DNA of 64,000 nucleotides from Vondammii sp040505895 (GTDB lineage Bacteria > Pseudomonadota > Gammaproteobacteria > Chromatiales > Chromatiaceae), in assembly GCA_040505895.1 (NCBI GenBank), contig JBEVXU010000019.1:136953-200952 (forward strand), in the 5' to 3' direction. Made by a program: the position numbers and the translations under genes. Position 1 is the first letter of the stretch. Every line of letters begins with the position of its first letter. Positions 34,467 through 42,750 of the stretch are shown here, in pieces. The notes beneath the pieces are model-generated. The model was not told the origin of the DNA. It saw only the letters and a program-made list of their open reading frames with translations, and did no database searches.

Positions 34467-34497
34467 GGGATTGACGCCACAGTCGCTTGTTAGGTGC
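34467..34497 (-). other. attC half-site truncated next to the IS110 remnant
   Basis: On the minus strand the sequence after the NTF2-like gene reads GCACCTAACAAGCGACTGTG then GCGTCAATCCC. ACCTAAC is a perfect RYYYAAC core box, placed right after the stop codon as in gene cassettes. No matching GTTRRRY half follows; instead the IS110 remnant begins 14 bases on. Confidence 0.6.
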
Positions 34498-34499
34498 TG

Positions 34500-34883
34500 C
34501 TAATACATTGTATTGTTGTTTTCAGATTTTTCAGGAATATTTTGCATAGCATCCCAATGCTCAACTATCTTGCCGTTCTCATCAAATCTAAAAAAATCCA
34601 TCGTGACGTACTCATCACCACCAGGCCATTTTTGGTGGGTATGAAGTGCAACTAAATCACCTTCAGCAATTGAACGGACAAACTCAATACTTTTATTTGG
34701 GTATTCTTTTGCCATTTTTTCAAAATAGATAATTAATGGTTTAGTGCCATCTCCAACAAGAGGGTTGTGCTGAATATATTCGTCTCCGACAAACTGAGCG
34801 CAGGCCTTACTTGGCTCTCCTTCATATGCCATTTCATAAAATGAAATTGCATTTCGTTTGTTTTTATCTAGTCTAGATTTCAT
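34500..34883 (-). CDS. SnoaL/NTF2-like protein in an integron cassette
   Basis: A 127-residue protein. AISFYEMAYEGEPSKACAQFVGDEYIQHNPLVGDG and VALHTHQKWPGGDEYVTMDFFRFDENGKIVEHWD (here in pieces of one domain) give the SnoaL-like NTF2 fold: conserved YIQHNP, and FRFD...IVEHWD at the end. Such proteins include small cyclases, isomerases and ligand-binding proteins; the substrate is unknown. It is AT-richer than its chromosomal neighbours. Its stop codon abuts an attC core box and another attC-like site lies about 80 bases upstream, so it is a gene cassette. Confidence 0.78.
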   Translation of the reverse strand: MKSRLDKNKRNAISFYEMAYEGEPSKACAQFVGDEYIQHNPLVGDGTKPLIIYFEKMAKEYPNKSIEFVRSIAEGDLVALHTHQKWPGGDEYVTMDFFRFDENGKIVEHWDAMQNIPEKSENNNTMY

Positions 34884-34964
34884 TACTTTACCCCTCTACT
34901 TAATAGGTTATAATTGTTTTTGATTTGTTCAAAATATGGTTCAAACTGTAATTGTACTTCGTGC

Positions 34965-35078
34965 ATCTAATGCTTAGGTAAGTGGCTTTTAAAACCGAGG
35001 GTGTTTTGTGTGAAAATTTTCAGAGCAACACACAAAACGCGCACTTTTTTAAAAGCCCACTTGACCTACTTATTAGGT
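34965..35078 (-). other. attC-like integron recombination site 3 (long form)
   Basis: Minus strand: ACCTAATAAGTAGGTCAAGT at one end and ACTTACCTAAGCATTAGATGC at the other. Between them long arms pair (GGGCTTTTAAAA with TTTTAAAAGCC; GTTTTGTGTG with CACACAAAAC), giving a 114-base imperfect hairpin. Core boxes ACCTAAT and ATTAGAT each differ by one base from RYYYAAC and GTTRRRY and are complementary to each other. Confidence 0.68.
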
Positions 35079-35087
35079 GTTTGTTCT

Positions 35088-35141
35088 TCAATCGCCGATT
35101 GCCCATATAGTTAATCCTTTTCGTTGTGCTTCGTCAATTAA
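35088..35141 (-). pseudogene. 3' remnant of a cassette gene
   Basis: Seventeen codons LIDEAQRKGLTIWAIGD end at a TGA 10 bases before the attC-like site 3, the position expected for a cassette gene's stop. A frame break lies just upstream (TCTTAATTG), and no full ORF remains. It may be the tail of the cassette to which that attC belonged. Confidence 0.35.
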
Positions 35142-35420
35142 GATTTAGCAGACGCCCATAATTTTTATTAAATATATGGTTGATTTTCGTGGGTTCATAG
35201 AAAATAATTTCTTTGTTAACGAGAGATTATTCCGACCCAAGGATCGTACTCCGTAACGGGAAAGCGTAAGAAATAAAAGTGTGTGTCCGTTAAATTGTTT
35301 TATTTATTAAACCAGAAAAAAGCAAGAAGAAAGACCTGCCCCTATTTTCCGCTGACCCATTTTTTCCGTTATAATGCCCTGCCAGTTATATACCCGTATT
35401 TAAGAGGTATTAAAAATACC

Positions 35421-36182
35421 ATGGATATCAAAGGAACCTGTATCTCATCAACAACAGATGAGCACGGCCCAATTTATGTTTACCAAACAAGGACCAGCCG
35501 GATTCTCAGCTTTGATGGGAAAATCTACCAAAGTTGCATGAAACTAAATAACATTAATGGATTAGATCTCGGCTACACTCAGGCCATGATGGCGGGTTTA
35601 TTTTTTATCCCCATAGTAAAAACAGCCACCATCATGGGGTTGGGCGCAGGCTCAATGGCAAAGAACCTTCTCAGTAGTTTTTCCGAGTTGGACGTACACG
35701 CGATTGAATACCGTGAAGCAGTGGTGAAGACTGCAAAAAAATATTTTTACTTACCCGACACTGATCGCCTCTTCATTCATATAGACGATGCTGCGAACTA
35801 CATGAAACACACCGACATGAAAAGCGATATTATTTTTTCAGATCTATACAACTCGGAAGGCATGGAACCGAAACAAGTACAACCATCCTACTTGCGTGAT
35901 TGTAAAAATGCACTCAACAAACAAGGTGTCCTCGTGCTCAATATCTGGCATACGGCACTTAAATTACGAGAAGAGTTAGATGAATTACTCGCGCTCGAAT
36001 TTAAAAACCGACTACTCAGTTTCGAAGTAGAAAGTGGAAACACGATCATACTCGCATTCAAAAACGACATCCCTTCGATAAAAAGAAAAGAACTACTTAC
36101 TAAAGGTAAATGGTTGCAAGAGGAAATGAACATTCCGATGGAACGTTATGCCAAATTACTCTGGGATACACAAGATTTATGA
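35421..36182 (+). CDS. Spermidine-synthase-like methyltransferase-fold protein
   Basis: A 253-residue protein. IMGLGAGSMAKNLLSSF is the Rossmann glycine-rich loop, VHAIEYREAVVKTAKKYF the acidic strand-2 region, and DIIFSDLYNSEGMEP corresponds to the D-containing catalytic loop of spermidine-synthase-like proteins. It lacks the long N-terminal beta domain of true SpeE. TATAAT at 35370-35375 is a likely -10 element. It runs opposite to the surrounding cassette genes, so it may be a separate insertion. The ATG at 35421 has AAGAGG 13 bases upstream. Confidence 0.72.
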   Translation: MDIKGTCISSTTDEHGPIYVYQTRTSRILSFDGKIYQSCMKLNNINGLDLGYTQAMMAGLFFIPIVKTATIMGLGAGSMAKNLLSSFSELDVHAIEYREAVVKTAKKYFYLPDTDRLFIHIDDAANYMKHTDMKSDIIFSDLYNSEGMEPKQVQPSYLRDCKNALNKQGVLVLNIWHTALKLREELDELLALEFKNRLLSFEVESGNTIILAFKNDIPSIKRKELLTKGKWLQEEMNIPMERYAKLLWDTQDL

Positions 36183-36381
36183 GGGCATCCATTTTTTATT
36201 TGCAAAGTTATGGAAATGTTGAGATATTTTTATGGGTGTCCGAAAGATTGTCACCACGCTGGATCAAGTGGATAGATATACCTGCGAACTTGAGTCTTGG
36301 GCATCTGCGCATAAAAGGCAATCCTATGCTAACTTCGACATTACGAGAATAGCAGAAAACGTGGTCTGTCCCCTATTGTTA

Positions 36382-36437
36382 GTCCAACAAACGGTTCAGA
36401 TCGCGGCTATCGCGCGATCTAACCTTATTCGTTATGT
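36382..36437 (-). other. attC-like integron recombination site 4 (short form)
   Basis: Minus strand: CATAACGAATAAGGTTAGATCGCG, a 6-7 base loop, CGCGATCTGAACC and GTTTGTTGGAC. The 12-bp arms pair with one extrahelical G. GTTGGAC is a perfect GTTRRRY core; the left core is weaker. The stop codon of the RES-domain gene lies inside it, as is common for cassette genes. Confidence 0.65.
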
Positions 36438-37185
36438 TGATTTTTCACATAGTATCGATTTGTGCATTCAGTGAATTTATAAGACACGGCCTCTGTTTCC
36501 ATTACTGTGCAATTAATTAAATCAGCCGTATTAAGATCAAATAATACATAATTATAATCTTTTCCTAGGCTGCTTTTAAAGCATATTTCATCATAGCCCT
36601 CTGCTTTGAAAAGCTCTGCTAGAATTTGAGTAGGAACATAATCAGAACTCGAATCATCATTACTGATTGGCTTTGTAAATGCGTTATTAATCATTGACCA
36701 AATTGCACATCCTATATCTTCTTGCGAAATAGGTGGGTCAAAAATGCAATGTACATAGCTGTAGTGTTTTTGAACAGAATAACAGTCAATTACTTTTAGA
36801 TTTTTTGAAACTTTGAACTGAGCAAATGAGATATTTTCACCAATATGAGGCCTAAGTTCCGCCATACTAGTATTTTCACCATTTGATAGATACAAGTATG
36901 AAATACCTTTTGGATTTGCCCTTCCTTCACAGCATTTAAATGGTATTGGTTTCATCCTGCTTGGTGAGTATCCACTGATTAGTAACTCACCTTCTTCCTC
37001 ATGCTCATCATATCCGATTTGAGCTCGACACAAGATAGTGCCTTCTGCAAGGCTACTTACTCGTGCTGGGAGTGATTTTTTATATTAAGCAAGAATTCAT
37101 TTACTTCATCCGAATGCACATATCTACTTTGATATTTGACATTCTTTTCAAAGTTCTCGAAATCTTTCCATGTATTGAAACCCAA
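36425..37185 (-). pseudogene. RES-domain protein (RES-Xre toxin type), interrupted by a frameshift
   Basis: The C-terminal part, 36425 to about 37075, holds the RES domain: GTILCRAQIGYDEHEEEGE, GRANPKGISYLYLSNGENTS and MAELRPHIG fit the Arg-Glu-Ser proteins that degrade NAD+ as toxins. Upstream, another frame beginning at a TTG (37185, with AAGAGG before it) encodes GFNTWKDFENFEKNVKYQ and SDEVNEFLLNIKN, typical of the N-terminal part of long RES proteins. The frames meet at a run of six A (T on the plus strand, 37076-37081), so one indel there broke the gene, or slippage restores it. No Xre antitoxin gene is adjacent. Confidence 0.7.
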
Positions 37186-37231
37186 GTAAGCACCTCTTAT
37201 TCAATTAACATAACAGCTGAGTTAAGTTGCC

Positions 37232-37281
37232 GGCACGTTTTCTGACATAGGCCGCTGGCACGTCCGTTGACATAGGCCGCT
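37232..37281. repeat. Two tandem 25-bp repeats resembling insertion-sequence ends
   Basis: GGCACG followed by T and TGACATAGGCCGCT occurs twice with a 25-base period (37232-37256 and 37257-37281), differing at four central positions. Multiple short repeats of this sort are found at the ends of IS21-like elements, where the transposase binds. No IS21 gene is present, so this is at most a relic. Confidence 0.45.
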
Positions 37282-37493
37282 AAATTTCCCATTCAAGTTT
37301 ATCTATGGAATATCTCAGTGAGCAGAGATGGGGGGGGAGATCAGCATCCTGCTAGAGAATAATATTCCTTGTTATCAGTAGACTAACAGAGAATCAGGCA
37401 GTGAGAAACCTGGTGTCACAAATGACCGCTTGTGGCTGGGTAGTGACCTATAGGCTCTAGCCTGGTTGTCACTGGCCGCCTGCGGTCTGCTCC

Positions 37494-38468
37494 CTATTCT
37501 GCAGCCATCTCACAAGCGCAGGCGATTGCGGCATGGAGACTGCCTATTTCAGCTTTGCCACTTCCCGCCAGCTCGAGGGCGGTGCCATGGTCTACTGAGG
37601 TGCGGATGATGGGGAGCCCGAGAGTGATGTTGACGGCGCGCCCAAATCCGAGATGTTTGAGTACCGGTAGCCCCTGGTCGTGATACATCGCCAATACAGC
37701 GTCTGCATGCTCCAGGTAGCGGGGGGTGAAGAGGGTGTCGGCGGGTAGGGGGCCTTCCAGTGCCATGCCTTCCTGTCGCAGTTTCTCCAGCACGGGGGTG
37801 ATGGTTTCAATCTCTTCCATCCCCATATGTCCACCTTCTCCGGCATGAGGATTAAGCCCACACACCAGTATGCGTGGATTGTCGATAGCGAAACGCTTGA
37901 CCAGATCCTGGTGGAGGATACGCGCTACCTGTTCCAGTGACTCCTGGGTGATGGCGGCGCTGATATCCTTCAGCGGTAGGTGGGTGGTGGCCAGGGCGAC
38001 TCGTAGTTCGGGGCAAGCGAGCATCATTACCGGTGTTCCTCCGGTGATGTCGGCAAGAAACTCGGTGTGCCCGGAGAAGGGGATACCGGCCTCGTTGATG
38101 ATGCCTTTGTGGACCGGGCCTGTCACCAGGGCAGTGAATTTCCCGGCGAGACAGCCGCCGGCCGCTTGCTGCAGCGTCGCCAGGACGTAGGGGGCGTTGG
38201 CGGCATTGAGCACCCCGGCATCCGCTGGTTCGAGCATGGTCACCGGCAGAACCCCTATCTGCCCCGCCTCCAGGGGCGGCGTGCGCTCCTCGTCATAGAG
38301 CTCTATCTTCAGCGGCAGGCCGAGTGTGGCGGCTCTGGCGTAGAGCAGGTCGGGATCACAAACAGCGACCAGTGGGTAGTCACGGTGCTGCTGGGCCAGG
38401 GTAACGCAGAGATCGGGGCCAATACCGGCGGGATCGCCGGGTGTCAGGGCGAGAGGGGCGTGCAGCAT
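37494..38468 (-). CDS. pdxA: 4-hydroxythreonine-4-phosphate dehydrogenase
   Basis: A 324-residue NAD-dependent enzyme of pyridoxal phosphate synthesis. LTPGDPAGIGPDL at the N-terminus, TGPVHKGIINEAG, the metal-binding GHTEFLAD, and NPHAGEGGHMG are PdxA signatures. It is the third gene of lptD-surA-pdxA, 37 bases after surA. In many relatives rsmA and apaGH follow; here mobile DNA begins instead. Confidence 0.94.
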   Translation of the reverse strand: MLHAPLALTPGDPAGIGPDLCVTLAQQHRDYPLVAVCDPDLLYARAATLGLPLKIELYDEERTPPLEAGQIGVLPVTMLEPADAGVLNAANAPYVLATLQQAAGGCLAGKFTALVTGPVHKGIINEAGIPFSGHTEFLADITGGTPVMMLACPELRVALATTHLPLKDISAAITQESLEQVARILHQDLVKRFAIDNPRILVCGLNPHAGEGGHMGMEEIETITPVLEKLRQEGMALEGPLPADTLFTPRYLEHADAVLAMYHDQGLPVLKHLGFGRAVNITLGLPIIRTSVDHGTALELAGSGKAEIGSLHAAIACACEMAAE

Positions 38469-38505
38469 CTATTTGTCGCCTGTTCGAGGTGGCTGTTTGC
38501 CGGAA

Positions 38506-39822
38506 TCAGTTCTGGTTGAGGCGAATTTCGATATAGGCCTCATCCTTTAGCCGTCGCAGGAAGAGCTCAGTCTGTTCCTTGGTCTTTCTTTTGCGCACTG
38601 CTTCACGGGCCTTTGATTTGAGTAGATCCTCGGTGCTGTCGTGTTGGCGCTGTCCCAGTACCTGAATCAGGTGCCAGCCAAACTCCGTACGGAAAGGCTC
38701 ACTCAATTGATCCTTTTCGAGTTTGCCCATCTCCTCGTCATAACGGGGCAGCAGGTCGCCCGGGTTGACCCAGCCGAGATCGCCGCCCTTGATGGCGGAG
38801 CCTTTGTCGTCGGAGTGGGATCGGGCCAGCAGTGCAAAGTCATCACCGCCTTCTATACGCTGTTTCAGCCGCCCCAGGCGGCCTCTGGCATCATCGTCCG
38901 ATGTCACTTCGTTGGTGTGGATCAGGATATGGCGGGTATGGGTCTGGGTGATGATGTGACGCTCTCCACCCTTATAGTCGGCGAGCTTGACGATGTGGTA
39001 GCCACTGGGGGTGTGAATGGGGTCGCTGATCTCGCCGCGTTCCATCTTCTCAACCCGGTCGATAAACAGGGAGGGGAGTTGCTCGGCGGGGCGCCAGCCC
39101 AGATCACCACCCTCAAGCGCCTTGCCCCCTTCGGAGTGGGTCAGGGCGATGGTGTGGAAATCGGCACCACCGCGCAACCTCTTAACGATCTCTTTTGCTC
39201 TCTTTTCGGCGGCGCTCAGTGCTTCGGGTGATGCCGCTTCCGGCGTACTGACGAGAATGTGCCGCAGATGGTAGGCAGATCGCCCGCTGGATGATCCAGA
39301 CTGACGAGAAATGAGGGCCGCCACCTCCTGGTCGGTAACGCGGATATGCCTGCGTATCTGCTGCTCACGCATGCGCTGTAGCAGGATCTGGTCACGGATA
39401 CTATCGCGGAAAGAGGCATAGCTAAGTCCCTCCGCTTCCAGTGCTTGCCTGAATTGAGAGAGCGTCAGGTTATTTTTGCGGGCGATATTGCTCAGTGCCT
39501 GGGCCACGAGCTCCTGGCCGACACTGATACCGGCCCGTTCAGCTGCACTGATCTGCAGCTTTTTCATGATCAGGCGGTCGAGTACCTGCTTCTCAACAAC
39601 CGAACGGGGTGGCAGCTGTTTTCCACTCTGCCTCAGCTGGGTAACAATGGTGCGAATATCATTCTCAAGTTCGCTGCGCACCACCACATCATCATCAATG
39701 ATGGCGACGATATTATCGATTCCTTCCGTCGCAGCGATTGCGGTGGAGAGTGCGCTACTGAGAAGGAGAGCCCCCAGCAGGGTGTTTCTGAAAAACTGTT
39801 TAAATATCATCTTGGTTGTCAT
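38506..39822 (-). CDS. surA: Periplasmic chaperone / peptidyl-prolyl isomerase SurA
   Basis: A 438-residue periplasmic chaperone for outer-membrane proteins. Signal peptide to about residue 30 (LLGALLLSSALSTAIA), an N-terminal chaperone module (IDNIVAIIDDDVVVRSEL), then two parvulin domains beginning HLRHILVSTPEA (about 183-285) and TRHILIHTNEV (about 294-395), and a C-terminal helix. Its main client LptD is encoded immediately upstream, 35 bases away on the same strand. Confidence 0.95.
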   Translation of the reverse strand: MTTKMIFKQFFRNTLLGALLLSSALSTAIAATEGIDNIVAIIDDDVVVRSELENDIRTIVTQLRQSGKQLPPRSVVEKQVLDRLIMKKLQISAAERAGISVGQELVAQALSNIARKNNLTLSQFRQALEAEGLSYASFRDSIRDQILLQRMREQQIRRHIRVTDQEVAALISRQSGSSSGRSAYHLRHILVSTPEAASPEALSAAEKRAKEIVKRLRGGADFHTIALTHSEGGKALEGGDLGWRPAEQLPSLFIDRVEKMERGEISDPIHTPSGYHIVKLADYKGGERHIITQTHTRHILIHTNEVTSDDDARGRLGRLKQRIEGGDDFALLARSHSDDKGSAIKGGDLGWVNPGDLLPRYDEEMGKLEKDQLSEPFRTEFGWHLIQVLGQRQHDSTEDLLKSKAREAVRKRKTKEQTELFLRRLKDEAYIEIRLNQN

Positions 39823-39857
39823 GAAGTCTGTTGTTGCCCGATGGTTATGGGAGTCGC

Positions 39858-42503
39858 TTACTGCTCTGTGCTGTAGCCGAGAATACCCTTCTCTAAAAAT
39901 TGATCGACTTTGTCGCCGATACTGCTTAGCCCCTTCAGCTCAAGCTGAAGAAATATCGATGCTGTCGCCTCTGCAGTGGCGCTTGTGCGGTACTGGCGCG
40001 CCACAAGTCGGGTGGTCCAGCAGCAGCTGTCATACTCCAGGCCGGCAAAGGCCTCCATCATCTGCTCATCTCTGAGAGAGTGGTACCAACGGCCCACCAG
40101 GCTCAGCTGATGGTTGACCGGCCAGCGCCCGGAGAGATCGACCTGCTCGATACTATTATCGGTGAAACGGTATGAGAGGTTGAGGATGCGCTGCTGATCA
40201 TCCAGGTAGTTCAATGATAGGGCGGATTTTTCGATACCGGCATCATCGTGCGGATTCCACTGCAGGTCTCCTGACACACGCCAGTTGTCACCCAGGTTCA
40301 CCGCCAGTTCTGCAAAGGTAGCGGAGCTGCTGTCATCGGCAACGACAACGCCAGGCAGTTGGACGTCACGGTCACGGAAATAGAAGGTCTGGCCAATACT
40401 GGCTCGCAATATCTCTCTGCCGCTTTCGCCATTGAGGCTGCGGCTGGTGAGTGCTGCGGTCAATTGGTTGGCATCGCCCACACGGTCGGCACCGGAGAAA
40501 CGGTTCTCCAGGAATAAGTTACCGAAGCTCAGGCCGTGACTGGAGGTATCGAAAACCGGCAGGCTACTCTGGTCCTCGTAGGGGGTGTAGAGGTAATAGA
40601 GCCTGGGCTCAAGGGTCTGGTCTATCTTCTCACCAAACCAGTTTGTCTCACGATCAAAAAAGAGACCGCTGTCGATGCTCAGCGTGGGCAGAGTGCGGTT
40701 CTGGCTGGAGTCGACACCGACACTCTGGTCAGTCAGATTGTACTGTGTGTGGCGTAGGGTGAGTTTTGGCCTCAGATAGCCCCAGCTACGCTCCAGGGGC
40801 AGGCTGATGCTCGGCTTGAGGTCGATACGCTGAGCCTTTACCTTGGTGCTGGACGGGTGATCGAAGCGCACATACTCTGAGTAGAGGTGGTAATCGAGCC
40901 CATAGTGCTGATCCGGCCGGCTGAAGTCCAGCGTCAGCTGCGGCATGCGGCTATAGGGCCGGCTGTCGAGGGCGATACTGTTGTCTACAGTCTGATAGTG
41001 CTGTACGCGGCCTAAGAAGTTCCAGCCATCACCGTGGTAGTTCAGGTCAGCGCGACGCTCTTGGTGTTGTGCGCTGGTCGCTGCCAGGCTGTTGCCCAGG
41101 TCGTCCAGGTAGTCGCTGTCAGAGACATAGTCAGCCTCGACGTCATAGCTCCAGCGTGGTGCAGGGGTACCCCCCACTCTCAATTGATAAGCACCGCGGG
41201 TGCTGTTTTCTCCCGCCCCTCTGGCGCTGTCGCTGGGGAGAAGCTCAGCCTGTATCTGTCCCTGGAAACTCTCGGCCAGGTAGCGCACCTCGCCACCCAG
41301 CAGCAGGCCGCGCTTGGTCATCACCCTGGGGGTGAAGGTGGCGTCCATATTGGGGGCGATATTGAAATAGTAGGGCACTGACAGGTCAAAGCCGGTGTTG
41401 TCACTGGAGCCGATAGAGGGCACCAGAAAACCTGACTTGCGACGATCATCTATCGGGAACGTGAAATAGGGGGTATAGAGAAAAGGGACCCCCTTGAAGG
41501 CGAGGGTGGCGTTGCGTGCGACACCGACACCTGTTGATTGATCGAGCTCCAACTCGTCGGCCTTGATGATCCAGTCATCCTTACCGGGACGGCAGGTGCT
41601 GTAGGTGACTTTCTTGTAGTGGGAGAGGCCGGGACCATCGAACACCGCCTCTTCGGCGCTACCCCTGGCGGTGCGGTCAAGCAGGCGGAAGTCGGCCTGC
41701 TCAGCATGGCCTGTGCGGGAATCGAGGTTGTAGTGGATGGTTGGTCCGGCAAAGCGGATGCCCTTCTGCTCCAGGTAGCCTCCGCCCTGGGCGTCGATAT
41801 CATCGGTCTCCCTGTTGTAGCGAACAGTTTGTGCCTCCAGCAGGTCACCCTCCTGTTGAACCTGAACGTTACCGTTGAAGAGGGCAATCTGCTCACTGTG
41901 CAGCAGCTCGGCGCCATCGGCCTCGATATGAATTACCCCATCAGGCAGGTCAGCAGCTGCACTGGTGGTTGCCGATTGTGGCAGGTAGCATCGGGACCAG
42001 TCGATGCCCCGGTCGATGCGGGAGCTTGAAGCTAGCACCGCCACAGGTTGGTGCTTGATTGTGGATGTGTTGCCCGTGCTCTCTGATACCGTTGCAGCTT
42101 TTATTTCAGGTTTCGGCTCTGGCCTCTGTTCTGGTTTTGGTTTTGGTTGAGGCGTTGGCTCGGGCTTCGGCTCAGGCCTCCGTTCGGGTTTTAGTTGAGG
42201 CTTAGGCTCGGACTTCGGCTCTGGCTTTGGTTGGGGTTTTGGCTCGGGACGTAACTCAGGCTCAGGCTCAGGCTCAGGCTCAGGTTGAGGCCTAGGCTCA
42301 ACCTTTGGTGTGGTTTTATCCACGCCACTGGTTGTGGCTGCCGGGGGAGTGGCGATCAGGTCGGGTACCGGCACGCCGTCTTTTGAACAGCTCCAGCCGC
42401 CTTCGGCTGTTGCCCGGCAATCCCAAGTAGCTTCCGCCTCGATGGCGGGTGTCATCAATAGTGTGCTGATGACAAGAGGTAGTATCCGTTGTTTTCCTAG
42501 CAC
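39858..42503 (-). CDS. lptD: LPS-assembly protein LptD with a Pro/Glu/Lys-rich insert
   Basis: An 881-residue outer-membrane protein. After a signal sequence and WDCRATAEGGWSC (residues 27-39) comes a 70-residue tract of PxP/PEP/KP repeats (about 66-135), then the OstA jellyroll (VIHIEADGAELLHSEQIALF) and the barrel (IDDRRKSGFLVPSIGSSDN). Barrel Cys pairs are present (CCWTT near the C-terminus). It inserts LPS into the outer leaflet together with LptE. The proline-rich tract is unusual and probably an extended periplasmic linker. It is divergent from amgK. Confidence 0.94.
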   Translation of the reverse strand: MLGKQRILPLVISTLLMTPAIEAEATWDCRATAEGGWSCSKDGVPVPDLIATPPAATTSGVDKTTPKVEPRPQPEPEPEPEPELRPEPKPQPKPEPKSEPKPQLKPERRPEPKPEPTPQPKPKPEQRPEPKPEIKAATVSESTGNTSTIKHQPVAVLASSSRIDRGIDWSRCYLPQSATTSAAADLPDGVIHIEADGAELLHSEQIALFNGNVQVQQEGDLLEAQTVRYNRETDDIDAQGGGYLEQKGIRFAGPTIHYNLDSRTGHAEQADFRLLDRTARGSAEEAVFDGPGLSHYKKVTYSTCRPGKDDWIIKADELELDQSTGVGVARNATLAFKGVPFLYTPYFTFPIDDRRKSGFLVPSIGSSDNTGFDLSVPYYFNIAPNMDATFTPRVMTKRGLLLGGEVRYLAESFQGQIQAELLPSDSARGAGENSTRGAYQLRVGGTPAPRWSYDVEADYVSDSDYLDDLGNSLAATSAQHQERRADLNYHGDGWNFLGRVQHYQTVDNSIALDSRPYSRMPQLTLDFSRPDQHYGLDYHLYSEYVRFDHPSSTKVKAQRIDLKPSISLPLERSWGYLRPKLTLRHTQYNLTDQSVGVDSSQNRTLPTLSIDSGLFFDRETNWFGEKIDQTLEPRLYYLYTPYEDQSSLPVFDTSSHGLSFGNLFLENRFSGADRVGDANQLTAALTSRSLNGESGREILRASIGQTFYFRDRDVQLPGVVVADDSSSATFAELAVNLGDNWRVSGDLQWNPHDDAGIEKSALSLNYLDDQQRILNLSYRFTDNSIEQVDLSGRWPVNHQLSLVGRWYHSLRDEQMMEAFAGLEYDSCCWTTRLVARQYRTSATAEATASIFLQLELKGLSSIGDKVDQFLEKGILGYSTEQ

Positions 42504-42750
42504 TGGGTTTCTCTGGCTTTTTTGAAGGATCTGCTCCGCTTGGATCGATCCTATGTTGTTGTTCCGTGAAAGCAGCCCTGGATCGCTACCGTCCCCTTGA
42601 GAGTGATTAACTCAGCCTCTATCTACCGTTTCTGCTTTTTTATAGCAAGCGCGGCATAAAATCGCATAGAATCGCCTTTTCTTCAATGACTATGAGGCTA
42701 ACAGGGGTTCCCGGCACCTCATATTAATTGCTCAAAACAGGAACAACTCT

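Noticed and set aside
36232..36474. An 80-codon plus-strand frame between the spermidine-synthase-like and RES genes
   Set aside because: It runs through the attC-like site and into the antisense of the RES gene, and resembles no family.
37300..37493. A further insertion-sequence fragment after pdxA
   Set aside because: The stretch looks like degraded mobile DNA, but no transposase reading frame or clear terminal repeat can be shown.
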